Of a DNA stretch of 64,000 nt, positions 24,701 to 39,700 are shown piece after piece; positions within the stretch are counted from its first letter, which is position 1, and each line of letters starts with the position of its first letter. Source of the DNA: Atrichornis clamosus (taxonomy: Eukaryota > Chordata > Aves > Passeriformes > Menuridae); NCBI GenBank assembly GCA_013400975.1, contig WBMZ01012192.1, forward strand, positions 186,001-250,000. The letters are read 5' to 3'. Both the position numbers and the translations under genes were made by a program. The notes below the pieces were generated by a model, which saw only the letters and a list, made by a program, of their open reading frames with translations, made no database searches and was not told the DNA's origin.

Positions 24701-27700
24701 GTCAGCTTTTAGGACCCTGATACAAATTCTACTGAAGGTGTTAAAGCAAAACACACCTGTAATTTCAGTAGACTTCAGACTACTCCCTAAATCTTCACCA
24801 TCATCAGACACATTCTATAAGAACTAATACACATCATTTTGAAACTCTGCCAGTATTAGAAGAGGCAAGTTTTCTGCAGACTGTCTTGCATGAAACAACA
24901 CACTTTGGTGGTTTGATGTTTTTTCTTGTCTGTCTCTTTGCCAGCCAAATCCTCTGGTTTAAGTTATCAAAGATAAGTATCCATTTTGCTATGAAATCTG
25001 GAAAAAAACTACTGCACCATTTATTCCCCCATGATTCCTGAAATAAATTCATAAAGCATTAATGAAAGCTATTTCAGCACTTTGAGCAAGCATCAACAAT
25101 TTGCAGGTGAAGTAGCTAGGAAGGAGGAAGAAGAGCATGTCCTGGCATCAGGTTGTGATGGTCACACCCTCCGCTGCAGCCACTGATGGTAACAGTCAGC
25201 AGGGCCTGGAGGGCCTTAGGAACAGAGAGGGAATTTGCATCCCCCATGTGCTTTCTATAAACCAACAAAAAGGTTTCCCTTGAATATAATTTGTATCTGA
25301 AGGAACCAGAGGACAGAGAAAGACTGATGGGATGCAGGAAAGAAGAATGGATAGTGAGTCCAGATAGTGAGTGATAAAAGCAGAGGAGAGGTGAAGAAAA
25401 GCTGGAATTGGTATAGAAGGAGACAGGAGTAAGAACAAATGGTCAGGGACATTGGTCAGAGCTGAGTGGCTTGAGACAGCAGGTCAGGGACAAGAAAAAC
25501 AGAAGGGTACAAGGCAGAATGTAAGCAAAAGGCAAGTGGCCCTCAACCTGTAGGTGCATTTTCTGCTCCAGAATTTGTGTCCTAAACCTCTGCAATTTCT
25601 CAGTCTTCAGTTTTTAGCAAACAGCTGTAAAAGCTACCAGTAAAACACAGGTCATTTCCTTGAGAAGGATCAAATCTATTACCTTCTTCCTTTTATTTCT
25701 TTTCTCTTAATTGTCCTCTGTGAACACAAGTCTCTACTCTTCTGAGAATCTTGGATCAGTTTCATGTATGGACAGGTTCCTAGGGCTGCAAACTCAGACA
25801 CACAAAATGCTGCCTCACTGGACTAGAGCTGTCCGTGAATGCCTTCACACTCAACCTGATCAGAAATCACAGACTGTCCTGCTACCAGTCCCCCTTCACA
25901 GAGGAGCCACTGTCACATGACACATGTAATATATAGTACTAGAAACACAGGGAAGTTGGAAATCTCAGAGGAGCAAAATAACAGTCATTTAATCTGTAGT
26001 TTGCACACTGAATGTAGAATAAAGACAGCTCTTAATGGGCCTTTTTATATGTGTATATATACATAAACACAAATTTATATAAATCATAGCCATTGTTAAA
26101 ACTGAGGTACTGGGATAACCGGATTACAGTTTCCTAGAACTATGAAAAGACAATAGAAATTGCTCATACATATTCTGTATATAAGAATACTGTACTCCAG
26201 CACTGTGCTATCTTGAGGTAGCAGAATCCTAGCAACAGAACCAGCTTGATCATTAGACTGAAAGCCCCACAGACTGTAATAAACAATTCCTGCATTTAAT
26301 GAAACAGTCCACATTACTCAATCTATTTTGCAAAATAATCACAAAATTCCATTTTTTCTCTCACTCTCTTTTTTTCTTTTTTTGTTGTAGTTTGGTGTAA
26401 TGGAAACATTTAGACATTTAATTTTATGGTGACAATGTAAAAATTCACAAACTTATTGTTTTATGCCCCACATTATCCCAGACAGGAGAAGGTTCAACAC
26501 TGCATGAGCAAACCACATGACACAGACACAGTCAAATCACACGACAAATACAGTCACCACAGGACAAAGCTAAGGGGGCCATACACAGAGGGCTCAGGTG
26601 CATACGGTTACCTCACACACTAAGGCACCAAACAGAAAACTCAGACTAAGAAAAATGCTTACTCTATTCCCCACCCTGTGCCTCCAAAAATCACCCCCAA
26701 GGCCAGAATGGTCCCTGCCACTGCACCTATTAGCCTGTTAGCGGCCATGCTCACTGTGTGGAGGGAAAAGGGAAGATTTTTTAAGGAAATCATCACATAT
26801 ATGTCTGAAATGAAAACATGAAATAATTCCTCAAAGGATCACTTTATAATATAATCCACTGTTGGATAAACAATTCAAGTCTCCTCACAAACCTTTGTTT
26901 ACCAAGTACTGTAGCTTTAAAAATTCTGAAATGAGTTCTATTTGGTTTTCTTTGAATGCTTGCAAATATTTCAATGAGAAGTTTTACAGTAAATTCCTTC
27001 TAGCTTGTGATTCTATTATTTACTTTAAAAGGGAACATCCTCTACCTACTGCTTATTTAAATCACCCAAAATATTTAAATCACCAATAACAAAACTTTCT
27101 TTTTGATCACCAGAAACTTACTGTATCCATAGTATAATTAAGGAAATAAAAACTGTTTGGAAAAAAGTCCACCTCAGGAAAAAACCAAAAAACCCCACCT
27201 TTTAAATTCATTCCTTTACTAATTAGTAATATTTTTCTTTGTTACTGCACTTGTCAATAGGACTCTCTATTTATCTATACGATCTAAAAACAGATAACAC
27301 CTTTTAAAAGCAAAAACCTACCCTAGAAACATACTTAAGTAACACCCTGGATATCCTGATATGTTCAGATAGTCTCTCTTAAGACACTTAAGCCTTATTT
27401 TTAATTTTTAAGGAAACTCTTCTGAGGAAAAAAAAAATCTGTACATTTCCTGTGTTAGAGATTAAAAGTTTGACAGATTCATTGAGTCACAATAGACCAC
27501 AAGCAAGCAGCTGAATTCCCTGTCAAATGGGAAATTTTCCAAGGGACAAAGATTTTATAGACTTCATGCTGAATGAAGTCCATTTTGAAATGTTTTGGGA
27601 ATTTTTTTCCGTTTCATAAATATACACACGCAAACACACGCACACACTTGAGACATAAGTTCTATATTAAAATACACAAAGACTACTCCACTAGTCAAAT

Positions 27701-30700
27701 AAAAGGCCTAATCCTGCAAATTAAATTGCACAGGAAGAATGTCATGTGCATACGGAGTCCCACTGATTTCAAAACTACTAACCAACACACTAAGGTAATT
27801 CAAAGATTTTGCAGTAACCAAAAACTAACAGCAAGAACTCTGTCCTCTGCAAACTGCTAAACGCTGTGTATGTCTGCTAGTACAGGATACAGTAGGTTAC
27901 TGAGTTTAGAGTAATTCAAGAGTTGTATATTAATAGCAACATAATTAAGGACCATGAATTTTTAAATCTTGAAATAGAGAATGGAGCCAAAAAGCAATTG
28001 ATGGATGATGGAAAAGTCTGAAAAGTGCAGCAGGAATAGCAGTCAATTGTCAGTTATCATAACAATACATAAATAAATAGTAATACTTCCTAACTATACA
28101 TGTTTTAATTGTAGTAAGAAAAATGCTAACATTTTTGGTGTGAAAAATCTTAAACCTCTTATGTGAATTTTCACATCATAAGTGTTTCATTTCATTCAAA
28201 CTTATGGCTGAAGAAAAACAAATATTTTGGTTTTTGTCTTACACTTGTAAACTGGCATATGACATAGGGAGTACTACAGGATAAAAACATAATGGAAATT
28301 ACTTGAGCATGTTGGATCTTTACAACAAAGAAAACTATTACTGTAATCTTCTGAAATCTTTTCACAAGGGAGCTCCTTTATAAGCACACAGAAAGAGACC
28401 ATAGTAGCTCTGTTAGTGTTCAGTCTCCTGAATTCATTTTTAAGTGATTCAACATCAATAAATTACTGTAACAACGTAAGAAAAATAATCCATCTTTTGA
28501 GATCATTGAGCCACCTTGTACAAAAGCACAGTTTGCCTTTTTTGTGGAGGACTCCACTGAAAAACACAGTCCAAACTTTGTCTGCACCTCCTGGCAGAAA
28601 TCCATGCATGTATTATTCATTTAAAGCTTTTCCCCAGAATATTTTAACATCGATGTATTAATTTTCACAAAGGTATTTCCATTCTGAACTAGAACAGTTA
28701 ATCTGGCTTGTGATAATGTAACCAAGATGAGTGTACCTTCTGTGTTGCCCTTCCTACACACCTTTTTTACAGAGGAGTGAATTATTTCTTACCTACCAGA
28801 TTTGGAAATTAGCAAAGTAAAATTCATGTGCTCTCAATGTCACAGCTGTAAATCATGCTCTCCTCATCCACATATGCAGAGAACTGAGTAACTCTGTAGT
28901 GCTGGTCTCCATAGTTTTTTTTTTTAAGACTCTGTAAGCAGCATTCCACAGTCAGGAAGGTTTTTAGGGGAAATGAACCGATAAGCAGCTTTGTAAGGCA
29001 GGTACAAACCAGGCAGCTCTACACTGAACAGTGGTGGGATTAGGAGTCCAGGAAGCACCTGTACAGACTCCCTCGTACAGATCTGGGCTGTTCTAGAGAG
29101 CCTCCTTCACAACAGTAACTTGTTTTAAGATGATCTCTTCAACAGTTCTTGGCAATGGTCTACTGGAACCATTCTGCTAAGGGGTAACAGAAAAGGGCAC
29201 ACAAGACAGATGTAGAGCCATTCTAGAGGGACATACCAAAACCCTGTCCTTCCTTGAAACCTTGGATATTTTAGAGTAATCAATTGGAGTCTGAGTCCTA
29301 AGGACTATCCTTTAAAGCAACTCTTTTCTCCATCTGTCCTGCAAATGGGGCAGAAGAACCTGAAACTGGGAACTTTATCTGTAAATACATAACACTAGAT
29401 GAATACAGCCTGAAGTTGGACAATGCCCTTTTGACAGGAAAGACATAAAAAAACCTGGACAGCACAATCCAAAGATAATCTTTGGCAGAGAAGTCAGAGA
29501 GAATCTCAAGTACTTTCCTTCCTCTCTGAAAAGCTTTTGTGATTATTTCCTCAATACGTCCTCTTGTGGTATTTACATTTCATATGTAGCTGAAATACTT
29601 ACTAAATACATAAGAACAAGCAACAATGATTGTAAGAATAATTTAAGTTCTTAAAATCTTAATTTATTTCTCTTTTCTTTCATTGAAATATGATTTCAAG
29701 GAACCTGATTTCACCAGGGACATTCCACTTTTCCCTTTTTTTATGCCACAACTCTCTGAATTAGCTGAGAACAACTAAGGAGACTGAGAATCTCTAGTAA
29801 AATTTAAATACTTAATTATCATATAAATAATAAGAGCTACACTTGGTCAGATTCCAATCACAAAGAAAATTATCATTAAAAAATAGAGAATAAAGGACGA
29901 AGGAAAAAACTCTACCTGTTGAAATCTTCCCCAAATTTGTGTTAGAAAAATAAAAGTTTCATCAATTCTTAAAGTAGAAAAACCAACTTCATTGACGTGA
30001 AGCAGAATTTTACTGTCTGGGTCAAAACACAACTGTACAATACGATTTGCTTTTTATATGTTACTTCTACTACCATGTATCAATGGAAAAATATCATAAA
30101 TACTTAAAAGAATATCAAAACTGAAACAAAACACAAACCCTTGGGTCCTTCATCCTTCTTGCCACCAGTATCCCTGACAGGATCATCAATGCTGCAGTCT
30201 GTCCCAGCCCAGGAGAAATTGCAAATGCAAGTGGCTTCATTACTACAAATCTGGGAAAGAAAATAAGTGACCACTGTTAGTTTTTAATTACATGTTATTA
30301 ACATTTCACACTGCATTTATTTAACATGAAATTAGATGTTTAGTTCATGGTATAAAACTATTATTTATATATTGTAACAATAGCACTGAGTGTTTGGAAT
30401 GATATAACACACCAATAACCTGGAAGTTTGCTTTAACCCTCTTAATACACTCACATGCCAGGAAAAGCAGAACTGGTACTATCACCACTTGCACTGCACA
30501 CCTGCACAGGATGTGAAAAATAACAGAAATTTACCTAGACTAGTTAGATCTTCACTAGCCAACTATCTAGACTTTGAGCCTGGATGCTCAGAAGGAATAC
30601 AAGCCTTTGAAAAGGTTCAAAACATGGTTACACTTTACAACCTCTCATTCACAGCTTGCTCCCATGTAGAACAGTCAATATATTTGCATTGGTTTTGTCA

Positions 30701-33700
30701 GCATTTTTCCTAAGCAGCAATGAGTAATGCTTGTTCAGCTTCTAAAAGAGAGGGAACAGTTCTTCCTAAGTTTATATTTACTTGAGTGACCTCTAAAAAA
30801 GGACTTAGAACTCTAAAATTGGCAGTACATTTATCAGGCACAGGAAAACAAAACCTAAAACAGCAAATCAGTAGTAAGAGTTAATAGCTATAAACTTTCC
30901 ATATGAAAAAGAACATGGAATGATGTTGCTAGAAGAGGTTACTATGGAAAAAAGCATGACACGAGAAACAAAGAATGAAGTTTTGATTACAGGACTAGAA
31001 GTGAAGTCAATCATTAGACAAACAGCTAATCATGTCTTTTGGACACTGGAACATAATGTACAAAAAACCCAGAAAACAACCTACCGACAAATTACTCTAA
31101 GCAAGTAGCATATGTGATTTTTTTTCATTCAATTTTTATTGTGCTCTGCTTTTAAGAAACACTCAGTGAAGAATCTTACCTAAGAAGGTGAAGATAAACA
31201 CATCTTATGGCAGGTTTGATCAACTGAAATACTCTTTTAAAATTAGGAATTGCAATAATCCAAACCCAAACAGGTAAGATAGTTCACTCACCCTTCATGT
31301 CACTCTCAAAAAGTACCAAGATCATTTCTAAATCTCCTAGATACTTTACTTTCCAATTGTAAAATTTTTCTTATTTTTGATTTTGAATCTAACTTACTTT
31401 CAAACACTCGATGTCATATTCAAGTACAGACATCAAGAAGAAAAAACCCTTTCTTGCGTAAAGTCTAGCCCCTTAGGCAAGTGTTTGTCTCACTGAATCC
31501 CACAGGGGAAAGTTTTTATCGGTATTTAAAACAGTGAGAGTCTGTTCATCAAAACAGACCTAATATCTCAGACAAATGAACTTATGGGAATAACAGAACA
31601 TAATGTGCCTGAATGTAAAATTATACACTTTGGATCTGTTCAAAAAGAATATATCCTCTCTGCTGAGGACTCACAATTTGGTATTTTAATTATTTAAACC
31701 AAGAGCTATAAATCTGTGAACACAACACCAACTTTATAAAGGTGTTAGTGTGCAGGAAAGAGGTTAACTGAAGATGGCAAGTAGCTTGAATTATGGGTAT
31801 ACCCATTATGGAGGTCTTTACAATAACTAATGTCAAAGCTCTTTCTTGCTAGTAACAAACCCAACGCTTTGGATATAATTGCAGAACAAATTTGATAAGT
31901 TTCCTTTCTGAAATTCCATCTACACTTCACAAAATGGCAGTCTTTCTCTGAATCTAATATTAGTGTTTTCAGATCAACAGGTCTTAGGAACATTTTCAGG
32001 CGTTAGGATCGGGTACGCAGAGAGAGCTGGGGAAGCTGAGCTGCTCACTCCCAGTACAGACTCACCCCATGGCCAGAACAGACTTTTCCATTAGAACCAA
32101 TGGGACAGCTGCTTATGTTCAAGGACTGAATTGGCAGGCACTTTTTGTCCAGACACATCATCTGAGGTCCACACGGAGCTCCATCCTCCACATAACCTAA
32201 ATCTGTATCATCATCTAAAAGAACATGAGCACCACTAGGAGAAATAAGTTTTAAGATAGTATTAGTATTACGACTGGAGTCTTTTGAAAATACTAAAAAC
32301 ATGTCAGTGTAGAGACTAAAAGCCTCACACCTTTCTTTCAGTTAAGCATTCAGACAGACGAACAAAACTATCCAGTTTTTCTGTCTGTCCACAGCAATGA
32401 CAACGTGTTCCAGTTGTCAAAATAAAAAGAAGTCTAGATAAGGACTTAAATATTCAAGAAGGGCACCTTAGGCCTTGGGTTTTTTTAAGTCTCTGACAAA
32501 CCATGCTTTTTTTTCTTTTTTTTCCCAAATGCTGTGAAATACTACTGTTAGAAGAATATTTTAAAACTAATTTCCCATATGATTACATGTAAATAAAAAC
32601 ACAAGTGGAATAATGGAAGAATTAATAATCACTGTTCACTCAGGACCTAATGATGTAAGAGTGTTCTTTAGTGTGACAGCAATGTTGCCAGTGTCTTTAA
32701 AATACAAACCCAGTATTGTGCACAGACCCAGAATTGTAGCAGACAAACTCATTTACCTGTCCTTTAACTGAATTGTAGCTTAACATCTTATCCTGCCACA
32801 ACTCCACAGTTTCCTCCCACTCAGACTTCACTTTAATGCAGCTATTTCTCTGAGAATTTAATACTCAAAATCATTATATTTAAAATATGGGACTTTGCCA
32901 ATTATAGACTTTCTCCACCCCCAGAAAAACATAATCCTGAGCATTAAGCTCTGACTGTGAAGTTCTGCTGTTGGAGGGATCGGGTAATCAGGAGAATAAC
33001 CCACATTTCACCCTTTTGAAATGTCAAATATTAGGCTGTTTGTGTTTGTTTGGTTTTTTTTAATCAAAAGAAATTCCACTCAGAATAATGATTTTGCTGC
33101 AATATATTAATTACCTAAAATTCAAAGAATTTTACATTTATGTCTCTCTTAATTCAATTAGGTTTGACAGAGAAAAATCATGTTGGAATGATGCATTATC
33201 TTTTACCTGCAGTCCACTATGCGTCCTTGATGGTAAAAAGAATTTGGGATAATTTCTCCTTGAACTTGACCAACTCGTGGAACTCTAGTAAGATTAGTAC
33301 AGAGCAAAAAGCCACAGAAAACATCACTGTAAAATGAAAACATAAATGAAAATATTACTGGAATAATATGAAGTAAACTTACAAAAAAGAAAGTCTGGCA
33401 ATGGTGCTGCTGATCACAGTAATGTATTATCATTAAGTCACATGACAGACTTTCAGAGTGCAAGCCTGGAAATAAAATACTATTTTATATAAATGACAAG
33501 AGGCAGAAGCAAGTAATCATTCATGCTACTGCACCAGTGAATGTTCACATGAACACAGAATGTATCTCTGCTCTAGCTACAACGCAGCACAATGAAGAGG
33601 AGGCAAACTGTACAAAGCTTGTCATGTTGGGCTAAATTGCTTTTCCCTCTCTCTAGCAGCTTACACACTATATGTTAATGTCAAGTTTCAATTTTTAATT

Positions 33701-36700
33701 GAATTTTATTTTCCTTGCAGGACAACAGAACCATAATAACAATTGCTAGTGTGCAGTTGTGTGCGCCCAAATTTTGGTAAAGAATCTGCTTTATGTTATT
33801 TTATATCTGCATATATTTAAATGTATTTCACATAAGATATACAAGATATATTTTGTATCTTCAATAGAAGGATATCAGCTAATACTGATTGTCCTAAGTG
33901 ACAGAAACAGCTGGAAGAATGCTGAAAATTACCTTTGTTAAAACTGCAAAAAAATGTAAATAGCCCTTCAGCCAGACCCTTGTCCTGCATCTCTCTACCA
34001 ACAGAGAAAAGCTTTTCTAGAAATGAGGGGTTTAACATACACATTAGAACAACACTATTCTCATCAATATAAAAAAAAAAAATCCATTAAACAACTCCTC
34101 TCCTTATGATCCTGTCTGAAAACTAATAATTAAAAAAAGCCATTATACAAGCATCACATAGTCAAAGAAGGAAAACACTATTCTGAAACTGAAATTTCAG
34201 TTGCATGTGCATACTTAAAAATTACAAAACGGTAAGCAAATCAGGGGAAATTTAAGTCTATCCACTAATAATCATTAACTTGAAAAGTAAATTTGACCAA
34301 ATATTCAACTAGTAATGATCACATGCAAATGAATCAGCCCTTTTCTCTGTAGCATCCAAATGTCTAATGGTCCTCTCGGGTCAAAATAAAGGTTGGAACG
34401 AACTCGAAACAGCATAATCTGGTATCAACGCCAGAGCAGGTGAAAAGAGTGTATGCATTCGCAGCCTAATTTATCCCTACTAAGTGTGAGGTGTTTCTGT
34501 GTTATGAACTTGTGACTTGGCTTGTCCCTCAGCTCCTCTGAAATAATTACAGTCACAGTATATTCTTCTGAAAACCTGGAATTCTTTACAAGTGTATTGC
34601 TGAGTCACTCATGGATTTGTCAGAGTGGAACTTTTTCAATGCAAACCTTGTGAGGGAAAGAAGATTCAAAATAATGCAAAACAAACTGCTGAAACATTCA
34701 TGTAAAGATTCACAAATATTAAAGTAGACAATATTAAACCATTACCAATCTATTTAAATTCAAATAATCTCTACCAAACTGAACTTACTGTTTGCTGCAC
34801 TGAATCCATCTGTCTCCATCCTTTCCGCAGTTTCCTTTCGTTGTACCTTCTGTATTAAGCTTTTCATAACAAAATTTGTCAGATCCTGAAGACTCTGTTG
34901 ACAAATAAAAAAAGAAACGTTCTTTCCACTGGCAACATGAGAGCTTTAAAACCTGCATAATTTATTGCAGCAGTTCTCTGTAATTTTTTTAATACAAAAC
35001 ATCAATCCAAACGTGTATATGCACAGATGGTATTTTCCGGTAACCAAAACCAGCATGCTAAACTGAAACTACTTATTGATATGTTCAGAATTTATTCTGA
35101 ACTTCTATAAAAAGTAGCCTCCACAGTGTTTGTATTGTATTCTGAATATGAAATTTATCTGTGGTCTAATTTTGTTCACTTGGTAACAGTTGCACAAAGA
35201 TTTAATCCAGTTGTTTTCACTACAGTTATTCCTGATCTGTATTTCAGAAGATCAAAGATTTTATATATGACATTTATGACAAGCATGTGTTCTGACATCC
35301 ACTCAATATTTATTTTATTCTATTTTCAGAGGTTCACAGGAAACCAAACTTGAACAGCCAAAGTAAAATTTCTACTTGTTTTTAGGAGTAAAATTCTGGA
35401 CAAATAGGTTTTAAAACAACAATTATTTACTAACACCCTCATTTGTTTTTTCTAAAAATGAATTTAAAAGAAAAAGAAAAAAGCACAACAATTAAATGGA
35501 GGAAGATAAAATAATAAGACAGGGTAGTCTCAGTGGCAGTTATGATTAGACAAAATGCACAAGAAAACACTAAGTGCCAGAGTACAGGACATCCTTGTTG
35601 TTTGGCTCTGCTGAATTGTCTCAAAGTCATTACACAGAACATTCAGCCCCTCTCTGCTGCAAGCAAAGCCCATTGCAATTGAAATTCTATTTTACTCAAC
35701 ACTTCTGGACTTAAATTCATTCATATTTAAGTTCACACCAATGTATTAAATTTTCTGACTTGTAGGATGGCACAGCAAGGAGAGGCAAGGTTCAAGCTCT
35801 AGCATGAACCACTGCTGCGATAATGGAATGGGCAACTGTCCTAAAAAAAACCGCAAAACATCTGGTTTTGAACTATATCTAAAAAATCTTCAGCTCCCTC
35901 CCCTCCAGTAACATTTGCTGCCCTACCCAGATCTGCAGTTACATCCTGCCAAAACAATCTTGCTGACACCACTCCCAGATTCAGAATTTCACTTGGCAAT
36001 TAAGCCACTGTTTCCCACTGCAGTCTACTCACTCTACCGAATTTTAACTTAGAGTGGCAAGGACAAAAGATAAAAGTACTAGAAATACAAAACAAAGGTA
36101 AGAAGGAACCAGAAATAAAATACATTTAAGGTAGTTAAAGTCAACCTACTAGATCCCCAGATGTATTTGCACTGATTATCTCTTGTCTTGCATTCACCAT
36201 TATAGCAACGACCCTAAATAAAACACAAAATGTTAGCAATGAGGACTGAAAACTACTTCATCTCCTTCCCCTCCCACAACAGATGTCTCATTTTCACTCT
36301 TCACATGCATTTTGGGATGTTTAACAGTTTCCATGAATTTGGGTAGATGAAATACACATTTTGGACCAGATTCCCAAAGCCAGTTTGTGTCCAATACATA
36401 CTGATATTTAAGCAGTTGCTTTATAGTTCCCCTTTACATAGTTATAAAGAACTTATTAACATGGAGTGTAATAAAAGATCTACATGTAAAATGTAGAGAT
36501 AGCAAGTAGTGGATTTTACTCAAAGTAGAAATTGTTACTATTCATAGAGTGCATAAAGCACAAGCAACATTGATGTCCAAAGGATAAAATTTATCGAGAA
36601 ATATGGAATACAGAATTTTTAAAAATCAGTGCCAAAACAAAACAAGAATGTGCATTTGGTTGATTTCTATTTGCTGATGTGCATGGATTTAAAAACACTG

Positions 36701-39700
36701 CATACCTGATTAGAATCACAGGCATACCCATCTTGTTTATGAAGATTTGGTGGACACTGAAAAAAATTAAGAATCTTTTTTGTCATGTGTACTGTAATAA
36801 TACATCACAGTATCGCTTATGGAATTTTCCTGGTTTTAAGACAATTTCACAACAGAAAAAGAAGATAGGAAACAGAATTAGTGCAATAATCTTTATAGCT
36901 ACAAATAGAAATGAAAAAGTTAACATCTTAAGCCATGAAATAAGGTTCAAGTCTAACTTTCTGCATATTCCAAGTAGAAATTAAGGAGGTGAGGCAAAAT
37001 GAAAACAAATGTGTTCTGTAACTGGATATTTGGTAGCTAACACTGGGGTCACGTTTGCATCACTGCCATTATCTGCATTTCAGTTCCACTACAAAGGTAA
37101 GGGAGCACCTGGTCACAGACTACCAGTCTAGAGCTTCCGGGGTTTTTATGATGTTAATTATGTTCTCTTGGCACTGGAAACTTCTTTGGTACAAACAAGT
37201 CACTAGGTCCAGAAGCCTCAGACTACTAAAGCTAGGAGCAGACCATTCTCAGTTTTTCCGCATCCAAAATGGACCTGTGAAAATTTGGAAAGGCTATGCT
37301 GCTGCAAGGTACCGAGGGCTGCCTTTCTAGCTTGGAAAAGCCCTTCTCCCTCTCATTAAGAGTGCTCCAGCTACAGAAAAAAAGATTTACAATAAAATAT
37401 TGGCAATATCTACTTATCTAAGTTTTGATGTCTCAGATGATAAAAAGAAGTAGGTGTTAATTTACTGGAATTTGTAATTACAGCCAATGCCCAAAGAGAA
37501 TGTGATCTATCCCAGATCTCATTTCTCCAAAGCTAAGAACTTGATGCAGTAGACGACTGCATTGGTTATGAAGTTCTTATATAAACTTGAAGTTTATATA
37601 AATAGAATAAATATGTAAATACTCAGTATTGAAAAGAAGCATATATCACCTAATGGAAAATTTACAGGATGTTGACTATTTAAAAGAACTCAAAACAACA
37701 TTTTGTTGGCTGTTTATTTCTATATTTTTGAGTCTTAGGCAAATGTTTTCAGGAGAAATGTGTAAGATCCACAATTTTAAAAATTCTCATACACTTGCTC
37801 ACCCTTACAAAACGTAACACACTTTATACAAGTCTTTATACAAGGAACAATTGAGGGATCTGAGGTTGTTTAGTCTGGAGAAGAGGAGGCTCAGGGGGAA
37901 CCTTCTCACTCTCTACAACAACCTGAAAGGAGGTTGTAGAGAGGTAGAGGTCAGCCACTGCTGCTCAGGTAACAAGTGACAGGATGAGAGGAAACGGCCT
38001 TAAGTTGTGCCAGGGGAGGCTTAGACTGGATATTAGAAAAACTTATCCACCCAAAGAGTTGTCAAGCATTGGAACAGGCTGCCCGGAGATGTGGGAGAAT
38101 CGCCGTCCCAGGAGATATTTAAAAGCCATGTAGATGTGGCACTCAGGGACATGGTTTAGTGGTGGAGTTGGCAGTGCTGGGTTAATAGTTGGACTTGATC
38201 TTAAAGGTTTTTTCCAGCCTAAATGATTCTATGTTTCTATACTCAATTAATTGTAATTTATCAGTTATATTTTAAACTATTTTAATTCATAAAATCTTGC
38301 TGTTACTACCTTTGAATACATTCACATTTGCAGTATATTCTTATTACTTAAGTTATAGACCAGGCAAAGAGTAAAGGAGGATATCTGACACAAATATTTT
38401 ACACAAAACCCAAAGAGTTATAAAAAACAAACCTAGAGAAGCAATATTTTGAGTCCACTTAGATTTTTTTTTGTGAGTTTACAATAGTTTATTCTTATGT
38501 TTAAAACTTTTTGTTAGTATTAAAAAATACTCACCCACACACTCCATTATTTTGGGTATATGAATGTGCAGCTTGCTAATTCAATTTTCCTCTTAAATGA
38601 ATACAGAAAAAGCATGCAAACAAACACCAATATTGTAAGCAGAGAAAGTTTCTGCACGCATACCTGTCCAGAATCCCCAGTGCAGAACTCTGCAATATCA
38701 CACTCATTCACTGCATATCGACAGTCATAACCTCGTGGGAAAAACTAGAAAATGAAAAATATAGTTCAGGACTAAGATTCCATCTACATAAGCTGCTCCT
38801 TTTCCTTCTACTTAAAACACAGGCTGCACATGACTTCCACGGACAACTGAAAAGAACATGGATATATGGCAGCAACACTCACAAGACACGATGTATTACA
38901 GCAGGGTCCATCACTACAGTGAGCTCCATTAGAAAGAGAGCACTTCTTACAACAGTCTGCATAGCATTCCTGAAGAAAACATTAAGCAAAACATTTAGTT
39001 TTCCATTTTAAGCAAGTTTTTTTTCCACAATCTTTCCAACAAACTATTACGTACCAGCAGACAGAAGATTCAGTTTAGCACTGATGACCTGAACTTATCA
39101 GCTGGAAGAACCCTTTGCAATACCCAAATACTAAAGTAAAGGGAAAATAGTGACAGATAATGCTATAGCAACACAGGGTTTCGCATCTACTGAAGCCTCT
39201 TCACAGATGTGGAGTAGCCTGTGCCAAGTGCATGCAGCTTAGTCAAATCATATTCAATGCAGAAAAAAACCCCTAATTAGAGGTGCAATTACATTTAAAT
39301 ACTAGAACTTAAATCCAGAGGGCAGATTTTTGCAAAAATATTATTGAAGTATTTCTGCAATAGAGAAGGAAACAGTTTACTTGTTCTATCCGAACACAGG
39401 CACCTATCTGCAAAGTATCAATAAGGAGTCTCCCACTCCACACATTTCCAGGAAAAGCAAAGGGGTAAGCACTTCTCCAGTGCAACTCAAAAACTGCTGG
39501 AAACTGCTGCATCTTGTCATTGGTATAGCAGGAACTGTACTGAGGACCCTGTGTTTGCACTTACTCTCATTTGAAAAAAATGTTTTAACACAGTCCTTTA
39601 ATGAAATTGTTCCCAAACAATAGGCAAAACAAATTCATTTCCATAACCTTCCCCCCCCCTCCCTTACCAATCACTTAATTTATCTTAATATATTTTGTAA

